Notes: a model not told the origin generated them from the letters alone. A DNA stretch of 44,324 nucleotides from Bacillus sp. MRMR6 (GCF_001940785.1 NZ_MSLS01000001.1:348058-392381), one strand, 5' to 3'. Positions 17,640 through 26,685 are shown, counted from the first letter of the stretch. Numbers and translations: made by a program.

Positions 17640-19199
17640 ATGGAAATTATTACTATCATCTCCATTTTGCTTGGCATTATCGTCGGTGCCGTTGTTGGCT
17701 ATTTTGTTCGTAAATCCATTGCTGAAGCAAAAATAGCAGGTGCAAAGAATGCGGCAGAGCAGATTCTTGAAGATGCAAAGCGCGATGCTGATTCATTGAA
17801 AAAAGAAGCTTTGCTTGAGGCAAAGGATGAAATTCACAAGCTTCGTACAGAAACTGAACGTGAGGTTCGTGAACGAAGAAATGAACTGCAAAAACAAGAA
17901 AACCGTTTACTGCAAAGAGAAGAGAATTTAGACCGAAAGGATGAAACGTTAAATAAACGTGATATTCTTTTGGAGAAAAAGGATGATTCTCTAAACCAAA
18001 GACAACAGCATATTGAACAGATGGAAAGCAAAGTGGACGAGCTGGTACGAACACAACAAACTGAACTCGAACGAATTTCGAGCTTAACGCGTGAAGAAGC
18101 TAAAACAATCATTATTGATAAGATGGAGCAGGAGTTAACCTATGACACTGCAATAATGATTAAGGAAAGTGAAAACCGCGTGAAAGAGGAATCTGACAAG
18201 AAGGCAAAGGAAATTCTATCTCTTGCAATCCAACGTTGCGCTGCTGACCATGTGGCGGAGACGACTGTATCCGTAGTCAACCTTCCAAACGATGAAATGA
18301 AGGGCCGTATTATTGGCCGTGAAGGAAGAAATATCCGTACCCTTGAGACACTTACAGGGATTGATTTGATTATCGACGACACTCCAGAAGCTGTTATTCT
18401 ATCAGGTTTTGACCCTATTCGTCGTGAAACCGCACGCTTGGCACTAGAAAAACTAGTTCAAGATGGGCGAATTCATCCAGCACGGATAGAGGAAATGGTA
18501 GAAAAATCTCGTAGAGAAGTCGATGAGTATATCCGTGAAGTGGGTGAACAAACGACATTTGAAGTCGGCGTTCACGGTCTGCATCCAGACCTTATTAAGA
18601 TTCTCGGCCGTTTGAAATTCCGTACAAGTTATGGGCAAAATGTCTTAAAGCACTCCATTGAGGTCGCACAGCTATCAGGCTTATTGGCAGCTGAACTCGG
18701 TGAAGATGAGACCTTAGCTCGCCGCGCAGGCTTACTTCATGATATTGGTAAAGCCATTGACCATGAGGTTGAGGGAAGTCATGTGGAAATTGGTGTGGAA
18801 CTCGCTACGAAATACAAAGAACATCCCGTGGTAATTAATAGTATTGCATCCCACCATGGTGATACAGCACCGACTTCAGTAATTGCAGTGTTAGTCGCTG
18901 CTGCTGATGCTCTATCTGCTGCAAGACCCGGTGCACGAAGTGAAACTCTTGAAAACTACATCCGCCGCTTAGAAAAGCTGGAGGAGATTTCAGAATCGTA
19001 TGAAGGTGTTGAGAAGTCATTCGCCATTCAAGCTGGACGTGAAGTTCGTATTATCGTTAGACCTGATGCGGTGGACGATCTAGCGGCACATCGATTGGCA
19101 CGCGACATTCGAAAACGCATTGAAGAGGAACTTGACTATCCTGGACATATTAAAGTGACAGTCATCCGTGAAACAAGGGCTGTAGAATACGCAAAATAA
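17640..19199 (+). CDS. rny: Ribonuclease Y
   Basis: This 519-aa protein is nearly collinear with B. subtilis RNase Y (YmdA). An N-terminal transmembrane helix (about residues 4-24) anchors it in the membrane. A long charged coiled coil spans about residues 30-200. A KH domain contains [15 protein letters not shown] at about residues 219-233. A metal-dependent HD domain carries [15 protein letters not shown] near residue 363. It starts bulk mRNA decay by endonucleolytic cleavage. ATG 17640 is chosen because AGAGGAGGTG lies just upstream and the protein then begins at the family's membrane helix; a longer frame from 17556 adds residues without family counterpart. ymdB follows, as usual. Confidence 0.97.
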   Translation: MEIITIISILLGIIVGAVVGYFVRKSIAEAKIAGAKNAAEQILEDAKRDADSLKKEALLEAKDEIHKLRTETEREVRERRNELQKQENRLLQREENLDRKDETLNKRDILLEKKDDSLNQRQQHIEQMESKVDELVRTQQTELERISSLTREEAKTIIIDKMEQELTYDTAIMIKESENRVKEESDKKAKEILSLAIQRCAADHVAETTVSVVNLPNDEMKGRIIGREGRNIRTLETLTGIDLIIDDTPEAVILSGFDPIRRETARLALEKLVQDGRIHPARIEEMVEKSRREVDEYIREVGEQTTFEVGVHGLHPDLIKILGRLKFRTSYGQNVLKHSIEVAQLSGLLAAELGEDETLARRAGLLHDIGKAIDHEVEGSHVEIGVELATKYKEHPVVINSIASHHGDTAPTSVIAVLVAAADALSAARPGARSETLENYIRRLEKLEEISESYEGVEKSFAIQAGREVRIIVRPDAVDDLAAHRLARDIRKRIEEELDYPGHIKVTVIRETRAVEYAK

Positions 19200-19226
19200 G
19201 AGCGGTGCGAATGCACCGCTTTATTT
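19199..19226 (+). terminator. Hairpin terminator after rny
   Basis: A perfect 8-bp stem, AGCGGTGC (19201-19208) with GCACCGCT (19213-19220), has a GAAT tetraloop and is followed by TTATTTATT. With only 86 bp to ymdB, partial read-through is likely. Confidence 0.7.
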
Positions 19227-19285
19227 ATTGGAATATTACATACAATAAGTGGCAGCAGAAAATTTTTTTTACGAAAGGGAACAAA

Positions 19286-20083
19286 ATGAATTTACTATTT
19301 ATCGGAGATGTAGTCGGCTCACCAGGACGTGACATGGTAAAAGAATATCTTCCAAAATTAAAAGAGAAATACAGACCGCATTTTACTATTATTAACGGAG
19401 AAAATGCTGCTGGGGGCAGGGGGATTACAGAGAAAATCTACCGGGAGTTTTTAGGTCATGGCGCACAGGCAGTTACCCTTGGCAATCATGCCTGGGATAA
19501 CAAAGAGATCTTTGAGTTTATTGATAATGCTAAGAACATGGTCAGACCAGCAAATTTTCCCGAGGATACACCAGGGAAAGGTTTAGGATTTTTTAAAGTA
19601 AATGATCTAGAAATTGCTGTAATTAACCTTCAGGGCCGCACCTTTATGCCGCCGCTGGATTGTCCTTTTAAGAAAGCAGAAGAATTGGTAGAAATCGCCC
19701 AGGAAAGAACCCCCTTCGTCTTTGTTGATTTCCACGCTGAAGCAACGAGTGAGAAACAGGCGATGGGCTGGTTTTTAGATGGAAGGGTATCTGCAATAGT
19801 GGGAACACATACGCATGTTCAAACAGCAGACAATCGTGTATTGCCTGGTGGGACTGGTTATTTAACAGATGTGGGAATGACCGGTCCTTATGACGGTATC
19901 TTAGGTATGGACCGTGAGGCGGTCATAACGAAGTTTCTTACCAGCCTTCCAGTTAGATTTGAAGTACCTAAAACAGGTCGAAACCAGCTAAGTGCGGTCT
20001 ATATCGAGCTGGATCGAAAAACGGGAAAATGCAAGAAGATTGATCGTATTTTAATAAATGATGATCATCCCTTATATTCTTGA
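19286..20083 (+). CDS. ymdB: YmdB metallophosphoesterase (2',3'-cyclic phosphodiesterase)
   Basis: This 265-aa protein matches the YmdB family (TIGR00282) in full. It begins MNLLFIGDVVGSPGRDM, carrying the first metal-binding Asp. INGENAAGGRGIT, LGNHAWDN and VGTHTHVQTADNR supply the remaining Asn/His ligands of the binuclear metal centre. In B. subtilis it hydrolyses 2',3'-cyclic nucleotides and affects sporulation versus biofilm choice. I use ATG 19286, preceded by GAAAGGGA, which gives the family length; a longer frame from 19205 overlaps the rny terminator and has no family counterpart. It has its own terminator. Confidence 0.95.
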   Translation: MNLLFIGDVVGSPGRDMVKEYLPKLKEKYRPHFTIINGENAAGGRGITEKIYREFLGHGAQAVTLGNHAWDNKEIFEFIDNAKNMVRPANFPEDTPGKGLGFFKVNDLEIAVINLQGRTFMPPLDCPFKKAEELVEIAQERTPFVFVDFHAEATSEKQAMGWFLDGRVSAIVGTHTHVQTADNRVLPGGTGYLTDVGMTGPYDGILGMDREAVITKFLTSLPVRFEVPKTGRNQLSAVYIELDRKTGKCKKIDRILINDDHPLYS

Positions 20084-20086
20084 TTT

Positions 20087-20113
20087 GCAACCTTCCAAAA
20101 TGGAAGGTTTTTC
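20087..20113 (+). terminator. Terminator after ymdB
   Basis: A perfect 9-bp stem, AACCTTCCA (20089-20097) with TGGAAGGTT (20101-20109), has the loop AAA and a short T-rich tail (TTTTCATTT). Confidence 0.82.
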
Positions 20114-20150
20114 ATTTGAACTTTAATATTAATGGCTTTTTTTTGTCCAA

Positions 20151-20180
20151 GCCGGAATATGTCTTTTATCGGGTGAATAT
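20151..20180 (+). promoter_or_regulatory. Sigma-H type promoter of spoVS
   Basis: GCCGGAATA (20151-20159), exactly 12 nt, then GGTGAATAT (20172-20180) fit the Bacillus sigma-H consensus RNAGGAWWW-N12-RNNGAATWW at 17 of 18 positions (mismatch at the A before GGA). spoVS is a known sigma-H dependent early sporulation gene. The leader to the ATG is about 75 nt. Confidence 0.75.
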
Positions 20181-20262
20181 AGTAGCAGTGGAATCTTATA
20201 TACCTGATTTGTTCATGAAACTGCTCATGCCAGGATCGGGATTATACAAGGGGGAGCTAGGA

Positions 20263-20523
20263 ATGGAAATATTAAAAGTTTCAGCAAAATCTAATCCTAA
20301 TTCTGTAGCTGGTGCGCTTGCCGGAGTTCTGCGTGAAAGAGGTGCTGCGGAAATTCAGGCGATTGGTGCAGGTGCATTAAATCAAGCCGTAAAGGCAGTA
20401 GCAATTGCTCGAGGATTTGTAGCACCTAGCGGAGTTGATTTGATTTGTATCCCAGCGTTCACTGACATTAAAATTGACGGTGAAGAACGCACAGCTATAA
20501 AGCTGATTATCGAACCGAGGTAA
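20263..20523 (+). CDS. spoVS: Stage V sporulation protein S
   Basis: This 86-aa protein is nearly identical to B. subtilis SpoVS along its whole length (MEILKVSAKSNPNSVAGALA at the N-terminus, ending KLIIEPR). It is a small Alba-fold-like protein needed for progress through late sporulation. The start is ATG 20263, with AAGGGGGAG upstream; the longer frame that opens at 20080 only reads the leader. A sigma-H type promoter and a terminator flank it, making it a single-gene unit. Confidence 0.97.
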   Translation: MEILKVSAKSNPNSVAGALAGVLRERGAAEIQAIGAGALNQAVKAVAIARGFVAPSGVDLICIPAFTDIKIDGEERTAIKLIIEPR

Positions 20524-20554
20524 GAGATAAAAAAATATGAAAAAGTTATCTGTC

Positions 20555-20582
20555 TACCTGCTTACAGAGCAGGTATTTTTTA
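20555..20582 (+). terminator. Terminator after spoVS
   Basis: A perfect 8-bp stem, TACCTGCT (20555-20562) with AGCAGGTA (20568-20575), is followed by TTTTTTA. Confidence 0.88.
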
Positions 20583-20802
20583 TTTCTAATAAATGAAAAA
20601 ACTATAAATATATTATTCTGATATAAAATAATGTGCTTTTACGATCAGACCGAACTTTTACGCTTAGGGAGAAGAAATTGGATAAATAGCTATAAATCAA
20701 TGTTTATCTCGTTTTTAAATCTCATGTTCGACAACCAGAAAAAGTCAATTTTTAAATTATGAAAAAATATTCATATTTTAGACAATATTTCGCGCGAAAG
20801 GG

Positions 20803-20831
20803 TTGCAATTTTCTGTGCATAGGTCTAGAAT
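20803..20831 (+). promoter_or_regulatory. Sigma-A promoter of korAB
   Basis: TTGCAA (20803-20808), a 17-nt spacer and TAGAAT (20826-20831) lie in the 450-bp gap before korA, leaving a leader of about 137 nt. A 12-bp perfect palindrome, TTTCGCGCGAAA (20788-20799), ends 4 nt upstream of the -35. I see no gene elsewhere in this gap. Confidence 0.65.
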
Positions 20832-20845
20832 TGTAAGCGTTTAGT
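20832..20845 (+). promoter_or_regulatory. Candidate CcpA site (cre) over the korAB transcription start
   Basis: TGTAAGCGTTTAGT matches the cre consensus TGWAANCGNTNWCA at 12 of 14 positions, missing only the last two. It abuts the -10 hexamer and covers the expected start site, a classic catabolite-repression position. Confidence 0.5.
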
Positions 20846-20974
20846 ACATTATCCATGTAATAAATTTTAGCCTTTAAAGTATTAAAGGGACTTATTTCTA
20901 GTGATTTACTTGGAAAAGTGCTACACTAATAGAAAATAAAATATATTTTTTACATATCCAAAGGGGTGTAAGTC

Positions 20975-22711
20975 ATGATCAATCAACTTTCGTGGAAAGT
21001 TGGCGGACAACAAGGGGAAGGTATTGAAAGTACTGGGGAAATTTTTGCAATAGCTTTAAATCGCCTCGGTTATTACTTGTATGGTTATCGTCACTTTTCA
21101 TCTCGTATTAAAGGTGGTCATACCAACAATAAAATAAGGGTAAGCACTACACAGGTTCGCTCGATTTCTGACGATCTTGATATCCTTGTCGCGTTTGACC
21201 AAGAAACCATCGATGTAAACTACAAGGAACTACATGGTAATGGAGTAATCCTAGCGGACTCTAAGTTTACACCTAAAAAGCCTGAAGATACAGAAGCAGC
21301 TATGTATGCGGTTCCATTTACAGAGATTGCCACTGAGTTAGGAACTTCTCTAATGAAAAACATGGTTGCGATTGGTGCAACTTCAGCTGTTTTAGATTTA
21401 GATATTCAGGTATTCGAGGAAGTAGTGCAAGAGATTTTTGGTCGAAAAGGCGAGCAGGTAGTTGCTAAGAATATGGAAGCAATTAAAGCTGGCTTTGATT
21501 ATATGAAGGAACAACTTGGAGTAAACGCTCAAGTAATGGAGCTAGAAAAAGCAGATGGCAAAAAAAGGATGTTTATGATTGGGAATGATGCTATTGCATT
21601 AGGTGCTCTTGCAGCAGGTTGTCGTTTTATGGCTGCTTACCCGATTACACCAGCGTCTGAAATTATGGAATATTTAATTAAGAAACTGCCAGCACTTGGT
21701 GGTACGGTGATCCAAACAGAAGATGAAATTGCTGCAGTTACTATGACCATTGGAGCTAACTATGGCGGTGTCCGTGCACTAACAGCTTCTGCAGGGCCTG
21801 GTTTATCTTTGAAAATGGAAGCAATTGGATTATCCGGTATTACGGAAACACCATTAGTAATCGTTGATACACAGCGTGGAGGCCCATCTACAGGCTTGCC
21901 AACTAAGCAAGAGCAATCTGATTTAATGGCTATGATCTATGGAACACATGGAGAGATCCCAAAGATTGTAATGGCGCCAAGTACGGTGCAAGAAGCGTTC
22001 CATGATACTGCAGAAGCATTTAACCTTGCTGAAGAGTATCAGTGCCCTGTTATTGTCTTGACTGATCTTCAACTCTCTTTAGGTAAGCAGACAGTTGAAC
22101 CATTAAGCTTTGATAATGTTGAAATCAGACGTGGCAAGCTCGTTCAAGGAGATCTTCCAGAAGCCGAAAACAAAGCATACTTTAAGCGATATGAAGTAAC
22201 AGAAGATGGAATTTCACCTCGTGTTATTCCAGGTATGAAAAACGGAATTCACCATGTTACAGGGGTTGAGCATGATGAGACTGGTAAACCGTCCGAATCA
22301 GCTGTAAACCGGATTGCACAAATGGATAAGCGTTTCCGTAAGGTAGAAAATATCCGCTTTGATACACCTGTTCATAAAAATATTAAGCATGAAGATGCTG
22401 ACTTCCTGCTTGTAGGGTTTAACTCAACTCGCGGTGCAATTGAAGAGGCAATGGTTAGGCTGGAAAAAGACGGCGTAAAAGTTAACCATGCGCATGTTCG
22501 TTTGATTCATCCTTTCCCAACTGATGAAATGCTGCCACTTATTCATTCGGCGAAGAAAGTAGTCGTTGTCGAAAATAATGCAACAGGCCAATTGGCAAAT
22601 ATCATGAAAATGAATGTAGGTCACGCTGAAAAGATTCATAAGCATTTAAAATATGACGGTAACCCGTTCTTACCACATGAAGTGTATACAAAATGTAAGG
22701 AGTTGTTCTAA
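20975..22711 (+). CDS. korA: 2-oxoacid:ferredoxin oxidoreductase, fused gamma-alpha subunit
   Basis: This 578-aa protein has a gamma-type domain at the N-terminus (SWKVGGQQGEGIESTGEIF, residues 5-23; to about 185). The alpha domain follows (GNDAIALGALAAGCRFMAAY near residue 203, PITPASEI, and QTEDEIAAVTM). With the beta subunit encoded next, it forms the thiamine-diphosphate enzyme that oxidatively decarboxylates 2-oxoglutarate or a related 2-oxoacid to acyl-CoA while reducing ferredoxin. Substrate specificity cannot be read from sequence; 2-oxoglutarate is the usual annotation in Bacillus. AAAGGGGTG precedes ATG 20975. korB begins on the base after the korA stop. Confidence 0.93.
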   Translation: MINQLSWKVGGQQGEGIESTGEIFAIALNRLGYYLYGYRHFSSRIKGGHTNNKIRVSTTQVRSISDDLDILVAFDQETIDVNYKELHGNGVILADSKFTPKKPEDTEAAMYAVPFTEIATELGTSLMKNMVAIGATSAVLDLDIQVFEEVVQEIFGRKGEQVVAKNMEAIKAGFDYMKEQLGVNAQVMELEKADGKKRMFMIGNDAIALGALAAGCRFMAAYPITPASEIMEYLIKKLPALGGTVIQTEDEIAAVTMTIGANYGGVRALTASAGPGLSLKMEAIGLSGITETPLVIVDTQRGGPSTGLPTKQEQSDLMAMIYGTHGEIPKIVMAPSTVQEAFHDTAEAFNLAEEYQCPVIVLTDLQLSLGKQTVEPLSFDNVEIRRGKLVQGDLPEAENKAYFKRYEVTEDGISPRVIPGMKNGIHHVTGVEHDETGKPSESAVNRIAQMDKRFRKVENIRFDTPVHKNIKHEDADFLLVGFNSTRGAIEEAMVRLEKDGVKVNHAHVRLIHPFPTDEMLPLIHSAKKVVVVENNATGQLANIMKMNVGHAEKIHKHLKYDGNPFLPHEVYTKCKELF

Positions 22712-23578
22712 ATGGCAACTTTTAAAGAATTTCGCAATAATGTAAAACCGAACTGGTGCCCTGGCTGTGGCGACTTCTCTGTACAGGCTGCAATGCAGCG
22801 TGCTGCAGCAAATGTTGGTTTAGAACCTGAAAACTTAGCTGTTATCTCTGGTATTGGCTGTTCAGGCCGTATCTCTGGATATATCAACTCATATGGCTTC
22901 CATGGTATCCATGGTCGTTCCCTGCCGATTGCTCAAGGTGTAAAGATGGCGAACCGAGATCTAACTGTTATCGCATCAGGCGGTGATGGAGACGGCTTTG
23001 CAATTGGTATGGGTCATACTATCCATGCAATCCGTCGTAACATTGATATTACGTATATTGTAATGGATAACCAAATTTACGGCTTAACAAAGGGACAAAC
23101 ATCTCCACGTTCTGCTGCTGGTTTTAAGACAAAATCAACTCCTTTAGGTTCGATTGAACAAGCAATCTCGCCAATGGAAATGGCTTTAACAGCTGGAGCA
23201 ACTTTTGTAGCACAAAGTTTCTCAACAGACTTAAAGGATCTTACTGCACTGATTGAAGCGGGTATGAAGCATAAAGGATTCTCTCTTATCAATGTATTTA
23301 GTCCTTGTGTAACCTATAATAAGGTGAACACTTATGATTGGTTTAAAGAGAATCTTACAAAGTTAGCTGATATCGAAGGCTATGATCCTTCTAATCGTGA
23401 AGATGCGATGCAGACACTTATGAAGCATAAAGGTCTGGTTACGGGCCTAATTTATCAGGATACAGAGAGAAAATCCTATCAAGAACTAATCTCTAGCTAT
23501 TCAGAAACCCCTTTATCAAAGGCAGACTTAAATCTTGATCAAAGCTACTTTGATAAATTAGTTGGAGAATTTATGTAA
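22712..23578 (+). CDS. korB: 2-oxoacid:ferredoxin oxidoreductase, beta subunit
   Basis: This 288-aa thiamine-diphosphate subunit has the N-terminal cysteine motif WCPGCGD (residues 15-21), a third Cys in ISGIGCSGR, and the TPP-Mg motif GDGDGFAIGMGH with MDNQIYGLTKGQ at about residues 90-130. A further Cys lies in VFSPCVTYN. These four cysteines are the usual ligands of its single [4Fe-4S] cluster. No separate ferredoxin domain is present. The gene starts on the base directly after the korA stop, with an AAGGAG inside korA. A strong terminator follows. Confidence 0.94.
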   Translation: MATFKEFRNNVKPNWCPGCGDFSVQAAMQRAAANVGLEPENLAVISGIGCSGRISGYINSYGFHGIHGRSLPIAQGVKMANRDLTVIASGGDGDGFAIGMGHTIHAIRRNIDITYIVMDNQIYGLTKGQTSPRSAAGFKTKSTPLGSIEQAISPMEMALTAGATFVAQSFSTDLKDLTALIEAGMKHKGFSLINVFSPCVTYNKVNTYDWFKENLTKLADIEGYDPSNREDAMQTLMKHKGLVTGLIYQDTERKSYQELISSYSETPLSKADLNLDQSYFDKLVGEFM

Positions 23579-23588
23579 TTTCCTGTAG

Positions 23589-23625
23589 AAGAAATCCCGC
23601 GGTCAATGGCCGCGGGATTTCTTTA
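23589..23625 (+). terminator. Terminator of korAB
   Basis: A perfect 14-bp, GC-rich stem (23589-23602 with 23610-23623) is followed by TTAGCTCTTTC. The U-tract is short but the stem is very stable. Confidence 0.82.
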
Positions 23626-23632
23626 GCTCTTT

Positions 23633-23648
23633 CGTGACGTGCATCACA
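23633..23648. promoter_or_regulatory. Fnr-like palindrome between korB and miaB
   Basis: CGTGA-CGTGCA-TCACA resembles the Crp/Fnr-family half-site pair TGTGA-N6-TCACA at 9 of 10 specified positions. It lies 250 bp before miaB and after the korAB terminator. No promoter is clear beside it, so function is uncertain. Confidence 0.3.
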
Positions 23649-23676
23649 TATTTTCAATTAATTATCATCTACAATT

Positions 23677-23712
23677 ACTAGGTAGAACTATTCTAAAATA
23701 GTTCTATCTAGT
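23677..23712. repeat. 36-bp inverted repeat upstream of miaB
   Basis: ACTAGGTAGAACTATT (23677-23692) and AATAGTTCTATCTAGT (23697-23712) form a 16-bp stem with one G-U pair and a CTAA loop. No T-run follows on either strand, so it is not an ordinary terminator. It may be an operator or an RNA stem in the miaB leader. The rest of the 317-bp korB-miaB gap is AT-rich with no feature I can support. Confidence 0.7.
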
Positions 23713-23895
23713 AAGCATAGATCTAAGGTAAGTACCTAGTTTTTCTATTGTTTTCAGACCTATTAACCTTTATACTATTATAATGTGCAGATTATCTATA
23801 ATATTTTCTTATCTGTAAAAATAAATGGTGTAAACCTTCATTTTAAATTTTAATAGACGATTAAAAATGATGATTGAAAGGAGCCTTTAATCCAA

Positions 23896-25440
23896 ATGAA
23901 CGAAAATCAACGTAAAGAAAGTCAACAAGTGCAGACAGCCAATTCTTCGGACAAAAAATCCGCCAAGGATTACAGTAAGTACTTCGAACAGGTAATTACC
24001 GCACCGTCTTTAAAAGATGCAAAGAAACGCGGAAAAGAAGAAGTGAAATATCATAACGATTTTTCTATTCCTGAAGAATTCAGAGGAATGGGAGAGGGCC
24101 GTAAATTCTATATTCGTACCTACGGATGCCAAATGAATGAACATGATACGGAAGTAATGGCTGGAATCTTTTTAGCATTAGGCTATGAGCCAACAGACAA
24201 TACAGAGGATGCGAATGTTATTCTGTTAAACACATGTGCGATTCGTGAGAATGCAGAAAATAAGGTGTTTGGTGAGCTAGGTCATTTAAAGGCACTTAAA
24301 TTAGAAAAGCCAGATTTACTAATAGGTGTTTGTGGTTGCATGTCACAGGAGGAATCTGTTGTTAATAAAATTCTTAAGACCTATCAGCAGGTTGATATGA
24401 TCTTTGGTACACACAATATCCACCGCTTGCCAAACATTTTGCATGAAGCATATATGTCAAAAGAAATGGTAGTTGAAGTATGGTCCAAGGAGGGCGATGT
24501 AATTGAAAACCTTCCAAAGGTACGCCGTGGTAATATCAAAGCTTGGGTTAATATCATGTACGGCTGTGATAAATTCTGTACCTACTGTATTGTTCCTTTC
24601 ACACGCGGTAAGGAAAGAAGTCGTCGTCCAGAAGAGATTATTCACGAAGTCCGCCAGCTAGCAGCTCAAGGCTATCAAGAAGTAACTCTACTTGGACAAA
24701 ACGTAAATGCATATGGTAAGGATCTAGAAGCGATGAACTATGGCCTTGGTGACCTTATGGATGAATTGCGTAAAATTAATATCCCTAGAATTAGGTTCAC
24801 AACAAGCCATCCACGCGACTTTGATGACTATCTTATTGAAGTACTGGCTAAGGGCGGCAATTTAATGAATCATATTCACCTTCCAGTTCAATCCGGCTCA
24901 ACAGATGTATTAAAGATTATGGCACGTAAGTATACAAGAGAACAATATATAGAGCTAGTTCGCAAGATTAAAGCGGCTATCCCAAATGTGGCTCTTACTA
25001 CGGATATCATTGTTGGTTACCCGAATGAAACGGATGAACAGTTTGAAGAAACTTTATCCTTATATCGAGAAGTAGGTTATGAGCTTGCATACACATTTAT
25101 TTACTCTCCTCGTGAAGGTACTCCTGCTGCGAAGATGCAAGATAATGTTCCAATGGAAGTAAAGAAAGAACGTTTGCAGCGTTTAAATGCATTGGTTAAT
25201 CAGCTTTCTTTAGAAGCTATGAAAAAGCATGAGGGTCAAATAGTTGATGTCCTTGTTGAAGGAGAGAGCAAAAACAACCCAGAGGTCTTAGCTGGCTACA
25301 CATCTAGGAACAAGTTGGTAAACTTTAAGGCTCCTAAATCAACAATTGGTAAGATCATTAAAGTAAAAATAACTGAAGCAAGAACTTGGTCTTTAAACGG
25401 AGAGATGGTAGAAGAATTCGAACCAGTAGAGGTGAACTAA
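23896..25440 (+). CDS. miaB: tRNA-2-methylthio-N6-dimethylallyladenosine synthase
   Basis: This 514-aa radical-SAM methylthiotransferase has an N-terminal UPF0004 domain (from about residue 65) with the three auxiliary-cluster cysteines in [24 protein letters not shown] and [10 protein letters not shown]. The radical-SAM motif CDKFCTYC is at about residues 224-231. A C-terminal TRAM domain begins near residue 443. It adds the methylthio group to i6A37 of tRNAs that read UNN codons. The first ~60 residues are a charged Bacillus-type extension. AAAGGAGC precedes ATG 23896. ricA follows after 1 bp. Confidence 0.96.
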   Translation: MNENQRKESQQVQTANSSDKKSAKDYSKYFEQVITAPSLKDAKKRGKEEVKYHNDFSIPEEFRGMGEGRKFYIRTYGCQMNEHDTEVMAGIFLALGYEPTDNTEDANVILLNTCAIRENAENKVFGELGHLKALKLEKPDLLIGVCGCMSQEESVVNKILKTYQQVDMIFGTHNIHRLPNILHEAYMSKEMVVEVWSKEGDVIENLPKVRRGNIKAWVNIMYGCDKFCTYCIVPFTRGKERSRRPEEIIHEVRQLAAQGYQEVTLLGQNVNAYGKDLEAMNYGLGDLMDELRKINIPRIRFTTSHPRDFDDYLIEVLAKGGNLMNHIHLPVQSGSTDVLKIMARKYTREQYIELVRKIKAAIPNVALTTDIIVGYPNETDEQFEETLSLYREVGYELAYTFIYSPREGTPAAKMQDNVPMEVKKERLQRLNALVNQLSLEAMKKHEGQIVDVLVEGESKNNPEVLAGYTSRNKLVNFKAPKSTIGKIIKVKITEARTWSLNGEMVEEFEPVEVN

Positions 25441-25441
25441 G

Positions 25442-25891
25442 TTGGCGAAATATACAAAAGATGAAATCGTCGCTCGTGCTAAAGAATTAGCAGGCATGAT
25501 TGCTGAGACAGAGGAAGTAGATTTTTTTAAACGCGCTGAAGCGCAAATACACGCAAACCCAAAGGTGAGTACTTTAATTTCTGACATTAAAGGCTTGCAA
25601 AAACAAGCGGTTAATTTACAGCACTATGGAAAACCTGAAGCATTAAAAAAAGTAGAAAATAAAATCAGTTCAATCGAGCAGGAATTAGATGATATTCCTG
25701 TTGTTCAAGAGTTCAAACAATCTCAATTGGAAGTAAACGAACTACTTCAGTTGATCGCTTCAACAATATCAAATAAGGTTACGGATGAGGTCATTGCTTC
25801 AACCGGTGGGGATGTCTTGCGCGGAGAAACAGGTGCAAGTATGAATAGCGGCGGTTCTTGCGGTGGACACGATCACGACCACGATCATTAA
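25442..25891 (+). CDS. ricA: RicA (YmcA), YlbF-family RNase Y specificity factor subunit
   Basis: This 149-aa, largely helical protein is of the YlbF/YmcA family (AETEEVDFFKRAEAQI and FKQSQLEVNELLQLIASTISN are collinear with B. subtilis YmcA). With RicF and RicT it forms a complex that redirects RNase Y processing and supports competence, sporulation and biofilm formation; rny lies 6 kb upstream. The start is TTG 25442, one base after the miaB stop, so the two are coupled. The C-terminal tail GGSCGGHDHDHDH has one Cys and four alternating His; B. subtilis RicA uses C-terminal Cys residues as Fe-S ligands, so the His-rich end is notable. Confidence 0.93.
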   Translation: MAKYTKDEIVARAKELAGMIAETEEVDFFKRAEAQIHANPKVSTLISDIKGLQKQAVNLQHYGKPEALKKVENKISSIEQELDDIPVVQEFKQSQLEVNELLQLIASTISNKVTDEVIASTGGDVLRGETGASMNSGGSCGGHDHDHDH

Positions 25892-25898
25892 AATATTT

Positions 25899-25933
25899 AG
25901 CCAGGCTTCTACATGAAGCCTGGCTGTTTTTTT
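25899..25933 (+). terminator. Terminator of miaB-ricA
   Basis: A perfect 11-bp stem, AGCCAGGCTTC (25899-25909) with GAAGCCTGGCT (25915-25925), has the loop TACAT and the tail GTTTTTTT. Confidence 0.94.
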
Positions 25934-26102
25934 GTTTATCTCACTTTTAGATTAGTACTTGCCTAAGTGGAACCTACATAAAAGTCCCGCATAAAATGAA
26001 CCATGACTAAACTTTTATCCAGTATTCGCAGAAATATATCGCACACTAGTCTAGATATTAGCATAGGATGAAATGAAAATGAATGAGGAGGGTTCGCGCG
26101 AA

Positions 26103-26648
26103 ATGGGAGAATATAGAGAGATAATTACAAAGGCCGTAGTTGCGAAGGGACGTAAATTCACCCAGTCCAATCATACGATCAGCCCGGCACATAATCCAAC
26201 TAGCATTTTAGGGTGCTGGATTATCAACCATAAATACAACGCGAAAAAAGTTGGTAAAACTGTAGAGATACACGGCTCTTATGACATCAATGTTTGGTAT
26301 TCCTTTAACGATAATACCAAAACAGAAGTAGTGACTGAAAAGGTCCAATACTGTGATGTTATTAAGTTGAAATACCGTGATGATGATTGCTTGGACGACA
26401 ATGAAATTTGTGCTCGAGTTCTGCAGCAACCTAATTGTTGTGAAGCAGTTATTTCCCCAAATGGCAATCGAATCATTGTCCATGTCGAAAGAGAGTTCCT
26501 AGTGGAGGTAATTGGTGAAACAAAGGTTTGTGTCGCTATTAATCCAAAGGGCTGTGAAGATTGCGATGATGACTGGGGAGTAGATGTGGATGACGAAGAA
26601 TTTGAAGATTTAAATCCAGATTTCTTAGTCGGCTTCGAAGAGGAATAA
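26103..26648 (+). CDS. cotE: Outer spore coat morphogenetic protein CotE
   Basis: This 181-aa protein is the same length as B. subtilis CotE and collinear with it ([58 protein letters not shown]). It ends in the typical acidic tail ([19 protein letters not shown]). It directs assembly of the outer coat around the forespore. I choose ATG 26103, 10 nt after GAGGAGGG; the frame opens 30 bases earlier, but those residues lie over the ribosome binding site. A 10-bp palindrome TTCGCGCGAA separates the RBS from the start codon. I could not assign sigma-E or sigma-K promoter elements with confidence. Confidence 0.96.
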   Translation: MGEYREIITKAVVAKGRKFTQSNHTISPAHNPTSILGCWIINHKYNAKKVGKTVEIHGSYDINVWYSFNDNTKTEVVTEKVQYCDVIKLKYRDDDCLDDNEICARVLQQPNCCEAVISPNGNRIIVHVEREFLVEVIGETKVCVAINPKGCEDCDDDWGVDVDDEEFEDLNPDFLVGFEEE

Positions 26649-26652
26649 ACAT

Positions 26653-26684
26653 ACTAGGAAGTCTTTACTTCCTAGTTTTTTCTT
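26653..26684 (+). terminator. Terminator after cotE
   Basis: A perfect 9-bp stem, ACTAGGAAG (26653-26661) with CTTCCTAGT (26668-26676), is followed by TTTTTTCTTTTT. Confidence 0.92.
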
Positions 26685-26685
26685 T

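Noticed and set aside
26031..26070. Sigma-E promoter of cotE (CATAGGAT at 26062-26069)
   Set aside because: The nearest ATA-type -35 elements are at the wrong distance, so no element pair could be supported.
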